DNA of 64,000 nucleotides from Leptasterias polaris (Eukaryota > Echinodermata > Asteroidea > Forcipulatida > Asteriidae). Positions within the stretch are counted from its first letter, which is position 1; every line of letters starts with the position of its first letter. The notes beneath the pieces were generated by a model. It searched no databases and was not told the origin of the DNA. It worked only from the letters and a program-made list of their open reading frames with translations. Shown here in pieces: positions 27,401 to 39,400 of the stretch. Both the position numbers and the translations under genes were made by a program. Location: assembly GCA_037783415.1 (NCBI GenBank), contig JAZGTN010000046.1, positions 6,888,501 through 6,952,500 of the forward strand, written 5' to 3'.

Positions 27401-30400
27401 GTTTGGTTCTGACAATACCTTCATGAATACAGAAAGTTATGAACTGATCAATATTTGTCCATTGTAAACTTGATAGTGTTCAACCAATTCTGCATTGTGT
27501 TCTACTGGTTTAGGCCTGTTTACGGAATTGATAACATAAACCATAGAGAACCCTGGCAGGGTAATTGAGATACATTGGCAGTGTCCAGACCAAAGTGCAG
27601 ATCAAAGAGTGACCACTGACCAGTAAACTACAACAAAGGATTAACTGTGATGTCATTGGAGTTGTGTTTATAATGTGAACATGCCTGAGTCACCACACCT
27701 AAGCAGTGTAGTTTAACAATACCATTACTAGTCTGCATTTTTAAGTGGATGCCCTGTGTGAGGAACAATAGAGCTAAGAATTGATTTGAAGTAGATGCAG
27801 GTACAGTGTCTGTAGCCTCTTGCATGTTGTTACTCTGCTTATTTTCACCACACTAAGCACAACCTGCAAGTTCAGCAACAAACTCCAAATTCCAGGTAAG
27901 TTTTTTGTTTTGCATTCAAATGATTTCTCAGCTCCATTACAAAAGTCCTTTCTCTATGATTTGTTGTACTCCTCATGCACAAGTGAGCACACTTTTGACA
28001 TTTTGGCTATGAGTCGACTTGGGTACAAAATGACTCGAGTATATTGACTAAGGGTATAATAATATAGATTTATATGGCGCACTTGAGTTGACTAAGGGTA
28101 TGAGTTGACTAAGGGTATGAGTTGACTAAGGGTATGAGTTGGCTTGGGTATGAGTTGACTTGGGTATGAGTTGACTTGGGTATGAGTTGACTTGGGTATG
28201 AGTTGACTTGGGTATGAGTTGACTTGGGTATGAGTTGACTTGGGTATGAGTTGACTTGGGTATGAGTTGACTTGGGTATGAGTTGACTTGTAAGGTACAA
28301 AATGACTTGAGTATGAATTGACTAAGGGTATGAGTTGATTAAGGGTATGAGTTGACTAATTAGGGTATGAGTTGACTAAGGGTATGAGTTGACTAAGGGT
28401 ATGAGTTGACTTGGGTATGAGTTGACTTTGGTACAAAATGACTTGAGTATGAATTGACTAAGGGTATGAGTTGATTAAGGGTATGAGTTGACTAATTAGG
28501 GTATGAGTTGACTAAGGGTATGAGTTGACTAAGGGTATGAGTTGACTTGGGTATGAGTTGACTTTGGTACAAAATGACTTGAGTATGAATTGACTAAGGG
28601 TATGAGTTGACTTGGGTATGAGTTGACTTTGGTACAAAATGACAAGAGTATGAATTGACTAAGGGTATGAGTTGACTTAGGTACAAAATGACACAAATTT
28701 GTGTGGTCTGGTGTGCCTATGCGTCGATCACATGAGTGGTGGAAAGATTGTCTGACATCCGGGTATTTTGAGCAAAAGTGACATCACTATAGTGCAGAGT
28801 GCCATTTTAGGAAACAAATGCTTCTTGGTTGCTCCATTTCCAAATGTTTTCTGCTTCTCATGTCTGTTTTCCTAGACCTGTTTCTTAGTTACTTTTTAAT
28901 AAGTAAAACCTTTTTAACAAATCATGCAAATTCAACCAATCATCATTTCGTAAGAAAAAAAACGTCATATTTCCTGAAAGAAATGTTTAGTTTTTTCTTT
29001 GATAGGACTAAAAATACCTTTTCCCTTTTGTGATTTTATAAGAAGACAAAGTAGTAAGTCAAATGCTTTGCTTTTTCTCAGGTTTAACCACAGAATAAGA
29101 GTTTTCCTGCAGTGTAACTTACCTTTTGACCAAAGCTTGTACTCAAGTATCAGCACAATAACTAAACAAAATGGGAATTTACAAGAGTACATGTATTGCT
29201 TGAGCTACCTGTATACATGAATCTATACATGAATCCAGCAAAGTGCTCATTTACAAGAGTATTGCTTGAGCTACCTGTATACATGAATCCAGCAAAGTGC
29301 TCATTTACAAGAGTATTGCTTCAGCTACCTGTATACATGAATCCAGCAAAGTGCTCATTTTGGGGGAGATGAATTGATGAGACATTTTTCTCAATAATTA
29401 CATTTTGTACATGTGCATTGTATACATGTGTGCATTGTATACAAGTCCATTTGCAAAAGAATCAAATGCATCTTACCAATGGGATGTGGTACCAAAAGCA
29501 ACATCAATAGTGCCTATGTAACACAAGGTGTATACAAGTATCACATGAAAAGTGTGGAAATTAGTTTTTAATTGAATTTTTGTTTGATTTTCTGCAGATC
29601 TTGTGCACACTTGAAACACAATGGGAATCTACAGCAAACGTTCCATGTTACCATTCCTACAGTGGATTATGACTGTCTGTTTATTGATTGAGTTATCAAC
29701 CTCAGTGCAAGTCACTGTCAGACCATCTAAATACAATGTCCTGCAAGGAGGACAGGCTGAGTTTCTTTGCTCATACCAGCCCGATGTTCCAAACTGTGAT
29801 GATACATTTGTTTTCTGGGGAAGGAGAGGAGGGGATACACTAGCTAATATGACCTACGTCATAAACCAAGCCAAGTATGATGTCATTTGGAGGTATGAAA
29901 CCATCGATGACCAACAAGTTTGTAAATACACACTAATAATCAAAGATGTTACTGAGGCTGATGGAGGGCAGTATTCATGTACTTTTATCCGACCACAATC
30001 AGGAAGATTCTACATCGCTGAAGCAACAGGCAAGCTACAATATGTCAGCCCACCACTTGATATATACCCAATATGTAAGACATCAGCTATTGCTGGGGTC
30101 TCATTAACCAAAGCTATGGCACTGGTATGTGAATCTGAACCTGGTACACCTTCAGTTTCATTGACATGGTCTGATGGAGGTAATGCTTTACCATCTGAGC
30201 TCCACAAGATTGGTAATGACTTACTGCAGCTAAAGACTATCATGTCAGAAACACAACAACTGAGTAATCCATTGATCATGTGTGTTATGGAACTACCTTC
30301 TCCTATCCAGGAAATCAGAACATGCACAGTAAACACGTCCACAACGGTCAAGATTATGCCTGAGACTGTATCCAAAAAACCTTCACAAGTTGTAACATTT

Positions 30401-33400
30401 GTGTGTCAGGTGACCACAAGTATCCCTTATGAAATATTTTGGTATTTCCAGAATCAGTTAATTGAAGCTCATGATCCGTATGATCAGTTCATAGTTGAGA
30501 ATAAGGCAAAGGCACTTCATATCAAGGACTTAACCCATGAAAATAATAATACGAAAGTCACATGCGTAGTAGCAACAATGTTTGGTAATTCATCTGGGAT
30601 AGCTTCCTTAAGTGTAGCAGCAAAGAGTCCAAGTGACAAGACATTTCTCGGCGAGACAGGAAACATGGGTCTAATCATAGGTTTAATTCTTGTGGGTTTG
30701 TTATTAATTGTAGTCATTAATATTATAATTTGTCTGAAATGCAAGAGACCTTTTCAGCCAAGTAACACAAAAGAAACAGTTATTCCAACTAAAACAGAGT
30801 ACACTATGGTACCACTATCACCAGATCAAGCAGCTACATCTAAACATGACAGTTGTGTGACTGTTTCAGAAACAAAACCAAAAGTAGAGAGTCAATATCT
30901 TGACCTGAACACCCATCGTAAGAAGCCTGTTACCAGTGACACTCACTATGCACCAATGAAATCATCAAACAGGAGTTCCGGTGATGAGTATGCAAATATG
31001 AAAGCAAAAAATGCAGAGGGTGATGCTGATGATAGCGAGTACATGATGAGCTCTAAATCTGATGATGCTAATACCTACATGTACAGCTCGACTGATTCAC
31101 TAACTAAACTAGGTAAAGCAACCACTAACACAAAACCTGTAACTGCATCCAAACCAATCAAGCCTCAACAAGATGTGGGTAATATGAGCAAAACAAATCA
31201 AAGTAGACCAGAACAAAAGAAACAACAGGCAGAAGAAACAGTTACTCCAGCAGCACTTAGTGATAATGACACAAATGATTATGAAATTCTTTCCAAAAAT
31301 GTACGACAAAGTCCTGGCAGAGGAAAACTCTATAAAATGAGTTCAGAGACAGGAGCCACAGGAAGCAACATTGAAAGTTATAAATCATCTCCTAGACTCT
31401 TAAGAAATATTTCAGCTCCACTTCTGATGTCAGAGCAACCTGAATACGCTGTTCCTACAGACATAGTTGTCCATGAGCCAGTCCAGGATAACTCCAGCAC
31501 TAAACCCTCACAAGCCCCTGTTTATGACATTCCCAATGACCTCCAACACAAGACAAATATCGTTCACAAGAAAATCAATACTTTTGACAAATCTACGGAG
31601 AAATCTCCATCTGCACAGCTCAGATCAGCCATGAGACCACCAGTCCTCCATAAGAAACCTAAACGGCATTCAAATCCAAATAGTTCTAATGGAGACTCAA
31701 GTCCAAACAAGTCTGCCTCTAATCGAGCATCACTGCCCCAAGAGAGTAACCAATACCTTATGCCAAGCGTATCACAACAAAGCCTGGACAAAATTGCAGC
31801 AACAACACCGCCAGCAATAAATGAAAAGAAGTCACCAATACTAAAGAAAGTCAATATGCCATTTAGAGCCAAGAATAACAATAAGGACATGTACCAATCC
31901 CTACATAAAGACAGCATGGATAATAACAGTCCTGATTATCAAGTCTTGGTAGACAAAGTAGATGATTCTCAACTCTATGAAAATGTTGTAACTAGACCAA
32001 TAGTCTAAAACCATTTCAAACCAATTTATAGATTCATAGTTTGAGTTGCCTTTCTTTGTATTTAATTTGATGGCGACAAGTACATCCCCACTGTTTTGCT
32101 GTTATATTGCTGAATCTCTAGCTCACACAATACATATCTTGAGCAAGTTAAGTGACAATGCTCCATTATAATATCGGTTTTTATCATATCACACATTAAG
32201 AATGCAGAAAGTTGTGGGGAAAGGTCCAAACTAATTTCTTTTTGAACAAATTTTGTAGACTTCACAATTATGCAAATTAAAGGGTACAATTATTCAAATC
32301 CTCTAGTTAAAAAAAATATTTGAAAGTCATAACTATAAACTGAACTATTTGTAAAAATGTACAGGCCTAAATTGTTACTGTTAAAATTGCCTGCCTGGAA
32401 ATTTCATTAAAAATGGGTCCAAACTCAAATTTCAAAAATATTTTATAAATATCCGAGTATTTTAGTTGAGTTTAGAGACTATAATCTGCATTCTGAGTAC
32501 TATTACCAACTTTACAAAAATAATCTTTTAGATACAAAAAACTTGTACTTATTGGTCTGATATGACCATACATGTACAGCCCATATATGTGTGTAAAGGC
32601 TTGTTCAATATGCCAATTCAGTACTGTACTTTTTGTACCAAGAGTTCTGAGAAATTAAAAAAATACACACTTTGGGTTATGTACTGATGAATTGACAAAC
32701 TAGTGTTTATGGGGAATATATTTTTATTTTTTTCAAAACTGCATATTTTATACTGTGCTGTGTTTTTGTAAAGTGTAAAGAATTTGTAAATATAAGTATG
32801 TAAAGTTTGTTTTCAAAATTATAATACATGTACACATAAGGTAATGTTTCAAAGTGTAGCTTTTTTGGTCATCCCACTTCTTGCAATAAACAAAAAGTTA
32901 AGGAACCATCCAAGCTTGGTATAAGTTCCAAATTTAGACAAAACTGTTTAAAGTCCTAGAATTAGGATTCCGCTGGAAACTAAAATTATGAAGCGTTAAC
33001 CAATATTTGTATTATTTGAGAATTAGTTTACAGGGTAAACAGTACTTGCAAGAAAGTGACATTATTAATGTACAATGTATGCCTCAGTCCACACTGTGTT
33101 ATCTATTTTGATTGCAGAATTTCAAATGACACTTTGTGTTAACTGTCAAAAGAAACACCTATGTCAATTTACCAAATTACTTTTTATTTACACACGCCAT
33201 TTTAATTTAACTTTTGTAATAATTTTAAAAGTATGTCCTCCACTTTTTGGAAAAAAGGTCTAGTTTTTCCTTATTGTACACTTTCATTTAGATAGCTGTG
33301 AACACATGTAGACAAGGGCATCTCAGGGCTTTCTGTAAGTAATAATTTGAGGTTCGTTTTGTTTTGCTTTTTTCAGTTTTGGTACATGGTTTTTCCTGCC

Positions 33401-36400
33401 ACAAAAAATTATTCACCATTTCCAAACTTTAAACCTGTTAGAAATGAAAGATAAAACAAATTAACTTTATGGAATTTCTAACTTGTTTAGTTTGAATAGA
33501 CTTACATCATGTATACATGTAATTTTATGTACTGTACATGTAGCTCACATTTAGAATGGCAAGCTGTAAAAGTGTAATAGAATGTGTGTCCAAACCGATT
33601 ACCGTAATTTCCTGCGGATAAGACGCGTCTTATCTGACTTTTTAGACCACAAAATCATCACTGCGCCTTGTATTCCGGTGCGCCTTGTATGATGTCACTT
33701 GAGATCAAAATGACCGCGGCCGACGTGCAAATAACCTAGGCCCTATTTAATGTAGCTGCGGTCAGGTTAATAATGCGGTCGCCAACCATCAACTCACCAC
33801 GCATTGTTGACGTACATGTAGTACATATCGGTGCTCAACTCTCCAGACAATGTCGCCAGATTTTCATTCCGACAATGACGCGATGTGTTGAGCCCACTGA
33901 TCTCTATTATACTGACTGGATAGCGGGTTGAGTGCGTTCATTGAAGCCACCGGACGCCATTTTGAAACACCCAAAACAGCCACACAAACAGCGTGGGGCA
34001 TGCACATCTGTGCATACAATCCTGTTTTTTAGCCGATTTTTGGGGGGGATTTGATTTGTTTTTCTTTGGGGGGATGCTTGTTATGTATTTCTTTATTGGT
34101 TGACTTATCTATTTATTTATTTAATCTTTTTTTTATTCATTCATTCATTTATGGGTTTGTTCACAAACCAAAGTATACTTTGCCTTTAAGTAAATTGGGG
34201 TGTAATTCACCGGATCAACGAATGTACTTGTCTGTACCTGGGCTTGTGAGGGTTTGAGCGAATGACAGGGATTACTTAATAAAAACACTCGGCATTCAAC
34301 TGATGAAGGTCCTGTTTGGATCAAAACTAGGGCCACTCTCCCCATTTAAATGTATAAATGTAAATTAAAAGTATGTAAATGTGTAGTTTTCAACACCAAC
34401 TTTGCACTAGACAGATTTGTATCTGACTAAATAAAAATTGAAAAGAAAAATAATTTGTGTTTTTGTGTTGAAGTAGTTTTATCACATGTACAGTTGTTAC
34501 TTCTTACACTTATTGTGTCATGTCTGTGTGAGACACAGGACACAAAGTAATAGACTTGAATGGCTAAAGGAAAACTACCACTGGTAGGTGAGGATACTGG
34601 TTGGGTTTATCATGTATTTCTTGGGTCCAGTTTGAGTTTCATATATTAATCATAAAACATTTAAAACTACAATGTAGGTATTTACTTTGACTTGATTTAC
34701 TTTGAAGAGCCCTGTAGCTGCAAATCAGCATTTAAAACTACAGTATCCCAGAGAGATTCAAACCTACTTTCTGCAAAGGACAAAACTTAAATGCATTTAA
34801 ACTCCTACCCGACACCACAGATGCTGCCCTGGTATCGGAGTCTGGCCGTCCATTGTCGTCCCAACTTTATCATATTCTTGATCACTATTTAATGCTAGCA
34901 ACATATTATATCAGTCTCCCCTCCTTCGCGCTCTTAGCGAGTCCCTTAGGAGTTTTCTTTCTCTCTCCTTGCAAGAAAACCACCTTTTTATTAAGCAAAA
35001 GCAACTCTCTTAAGTTAGGCATAAACACAAAGGAAATAAACTGGTTGGACCTGTGACATAATATCAACACCCTAGAAATTTGCATATATGTACGAATTTG
35101 GTTAAAATAAGTTAACGTTAACAAAAATATTTCCTTCTTGTGACAATCAGCATCATTCATCATAGACTGCTGTTTGTCGAACAAACAAAAATTCATCCAA
35201 CTTGCATGAAGAAAATGCTGAGTTGAATTGTTTTGCTTTTGTTGTTTTGTTTTTTTTATGCATAAAATAGCACAAGGGAACAATGTTACACTGACCGTTA
35301 CACAGACTGAGGAGATAACAGTCTGGGCAGCACCTGTACTGGGGTCATTGTGATATTTGTCTGTTATCATCATTTCCTCATTGCAGGATGAAAGTTGACC
35401 TTCCCTAACTAGGGACAGATCCTGTGCATGTAACATGTATTGGTACATAATCTCCTTAAAGTTTCAGTGTATATAATAATTAGTAAAGTTGATGTACAGG
35501 TATCAAGATTCATTACATGTTATACATACTTACATGAAGTCAGATATTAGAAATGCTCACTGCAAGGGTGCACCCAGGATTATGTTTTTTGGGGGGGCTC
35601 AAACCAATGTTGCCTGATCTACCCAGCAGTCCCAGCACTCAGAATAGTGGCTCAATAAGAAATATGCGCCAGTCAGGTGTCCAAGCTATTCTGCTTAATG
35701 CTCGCAGTATAAAGAACAAATTGTCCGAACTACAAGCCACTGTTCATTTAACGACTCCGTCTATTGTTGCCATCACCGAAACTTGGCTTGATTCATCAAT
35801 ACCTGATGCATTGATTTTGGATTCCAATCACTATTCGATTTTTCGTAATGACAGAAACCGTCATGGTGGTGGAGTTTTATTGGCAGTCACTAACGATCTC
35901 TGCCCATTGTCATTCCATCCCGGCACACTCTCTTTCAATGGAATCGAAATCGTTTTCGCTGAGCTTAAGCTGGGAGCTGAGCGATGGCTTTGCGGGTGCT
36001 ACTATCGACCCCCTTCGAACAATGCCGATATTGTCCAGCTTGAAGAAACTTTAACCTCAATAGATCTGGACTCCTTTTCTGGCTTTTGTTTGCTTGGAGA
36101 CTTTAACATTGATTGGTCTGAAAACTATTCAAGCCAGCTGAAATCTTCGTTGACCGATCTTGCCGATGCTTTGTGTATCGACCAACTTATCCAGGAGACC
36201 ACTAGGTCATCTGCCGACTTTCAATCAAACTCCATTCTTGACCTACTTTTTACATCTCGCCCAGACCGCCTTTGTGACATTGAGGTCAACGCCGGCCTCT
36301 CTACATCTGACCATCATATGATCTCTTTCCGGATTAGAGGATCTCCCGGTAAACTTCCTCGCCAAGTTCGACAGATTTACCAGTACCACAAGGCTGACAT

Positions 36401-39400
36401 CCAACACTTTCACAGTTTACTAAGTGCTACTCCTTGGTCTCTGGTAAATTTTTCGGACATCGACTCAGCCTGGCAGGAGTTTTCCGATCTTTTCTTTGCC
36501 TGTGTTCGTGATAGTATCCCCCAACGTCGATGCTGTGGCAAAACCAAACCCTGGATTACACCTGAGATCCATAAACTGATTTTGATGAAATGTAGTCTCT
36601 TTAAGAAAGCGCGTCAAAGTAACTTATCCTGGGACAAGCAAGTGAGGGACACTGTTCTAAAGTGTAACAGACTAATTGGCCTCATTCGTGCGATTGCGGG
36701 TGGGTCGACCTCTAGTGTTTCACTTCACCTGTATAAGACTTTGGTTTTACCCATCTTAGATTTTTGTTCTCCGGTATGGTGGGTTTTTAGTAAGAAACAT
36801 ATATCACAACTAGAATCAACACAGCGAAGAGCTAGTCGAGCCATCTTGAAACAGGGTTTCCAGGAACAATCTTATGAGGGTCGTATCAGAACACTGGGAC
36901 TTATGAACCTAACAAATAGAAGGGATTATATAAATATGTCTTTTATTTCCAAACTACTTGTCCAACCATCTAATGACTTCATGGGTAGCTTTTTAAAGTC
37001 ATTTACTGTTAATTCCAGACATCTTGATGTACTTACATTTTATCATGGTAAAGCTCGTACAGATAAATTCAAATACAATGGCATGGTTCGTTTTCCAAAA
37101 ATGTTTTCTGATCTTGCTCCTGAAACGAGTAACAGTCTCATCACTGAACCTTTCCATGTTTTTAGATCCAAGATGAGAGAGCATTTTAACGGTCTTTGAT
37201 TTTTGCTCATTAATGTTTTTAATCTCCTTTTAATCAAGTTTTCTTGTTTTTGCTTTGCTTGTGGCCCTATTTGTCTTTTTATCCTGTCTCCTTAAGTGAG
37301 TCACGTTTGCTTCACATTTTGTATTTTGGTTTTTGTATATAACTTTGTAGTAGAGGATTTTATTGGGTCTGACACATCTATGATGACAGTTTTTTTAACT
37401 TTTGTCTTGACCCGGACAATTTTTAAAATGTATATATGTACTTTTGTCCAAAGATTTAAAATAAATGTATTGGGTGGGGTCCAGGGGCCGGCCTTGTGGG
37501 GTCCAGGGGTGAAGCCCCAGTGGGGGTCCAGGGGGAAAAGCCCCCTGGAGCTCTGAGCTTTTGGCATTTAGAGGACAATACTTTATATAGGCATTGTGAT
37601 GCCCACATGGAGTCCCCAGAATATTGTGTACAAGGTACATTGTCAGCAAAAGTTTTTGTTATAAATAATAATACTGCGGACGTTGTTGAAAAGAACATTA
37701 TGGGCAATGCTACCTACTTTTCATCACTGGGCGGCAAATTCCATGAATAAGTGGGCGGCAAGCCCAGATCCTACAGGTAAACCTTTGTTTTTGCGAAAGT
37801 GGTGTCACATAATAATAATTTATATCAGATTACTGTTAAAAAATGAAATTATAAGTTTAAACCAGGGCATAAATGTGATGTGTAATTTGGAAAGGGTAGG
37901 ATTGCAGACCTTTTTAATCCCCGAACATAGCCGACTAAAATGAAAAATGTGGAAAAGAAGCAACGCGTGATGATATTCATTTTGGATCTGGTCGATATCT
38001 GGTACCATGCATATTCATTAAAAACATCGCGGGTAAAAAAACATTACCATCCGGCGTTTCTTAAATTCAAGTGTAGTACTATACAGGCAATCCATAAGGG
38101 GAAAAACCATTGAATGCCGGAACGACGTGATATATATTTTATCCTGGACAAATTAGCCCGTTTCTTTTTTACACTTTACCCGTTTACTTTTACCTGTTCA
38201 CTTTACCTGTTTACTGTTTAAAATTTTGCTACTTAAATAAAATGTATATTGCCAAAACGTATATTGCCATTAATGTATATAGACAAGATAAGTGGAATCT
38301 ATTCTAACCTTTTAGCTGGTGAGTGTCTGACAGCTATAGCAACACAGTCCACTTCCTGTTGGTTCATCCTCCTGTCACTACTTCCTCTTGGTAACCTTGT
38401 CATCCCACCGTCCAGTGACCCTCTCATCCTTACACTATCCTGACACATGAGGGAGCTCTCTACTATGTCTGCTTTGTGATAAGGGAGCTGTCGATAACTC
38501 ACTGTTGGTTGATGAGATTTGGTGAAGCTGTAGATATTAGTTAAGAGTTTTTCACTGTATTGTAGAATACTAATACACCATCTAGGTGCTGTAGTTAGGT
38601 GAGTGTAGCCAGAATGTCTGAGTAGAGATTTGACTGTACCATCGATGAGCTTCAAGGCTGTAGGTAAGCTATGATGAGACTGACAATCCCAGTACAGAGT
38701 GGTAGTAGCTGCCTTGAATAGATTCAGCACCACATACACTGATGATAGATCCTGCAAAGTACGCTGATGATGACTAGCTTTCAGAATAACTACAAACAGA
38801 TTGATTAAGGATCTTGCTGTATACTGAATCAGGTCTTCAATTTCATTTGTCCATTGTCCTGTATGAGACACAACCAGTCCCCATGCACTCATCAGTGACC
38901 TTTGTGCTCTATCAGTAATAACTGCCTGGCCATCTGCATTTGATAAGTTCACCAGTTGAGTATTTTGCAGCTGGGTGGAATCACTGAACACAAACTGCCC
39001 TTCCTCCATCTGGCTAAACCGATCAGCATAATCTGCAAAGTCACTGCCCGCTGTGCTCATCAGGCCATCTTTGCTGAGACTATCTGTTCTGACTTCATCC
39101 AGAGATAATGTCCTCTTAGATAAGCCTCTATCCAACCCTGGCTTCCCTGATGAGATGCCCGCCTGTAAGGTTGATAAACCCCTCAGTCTGTTCCCTTTAA
39201 TTCCTTGCTTCTCCAGTAATAGATTGACTGCAGTCCGTCCCTCACTCAGGAACTCTCGTACCATCCCTGTACAGGATAAACCAGTAGGTAACTCCATGAC
39301 TGTTACAAGGTAACCATCTGATATTAGGAGTATAGGGAGACTGTGGTGAGTTGCTAGTGAGTATCTTTGGCGTTTCTCATCAGCTTCAGAGCGGAGAGAA

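Noticed and set aside
28109..28300. Minus-strand frame encoding TQVNSYPSQLIPKS repeats
   Set aside because: A by-product of the GAGTTGACTTGGGTAT satellite.
34906..35448. Minus-strand 180-codon open frame
   Set aside because: No domain, poor composition for a protein and no fitting splice sites in the CPLANE1 phase chain; exons 8 and 9 already join without it.
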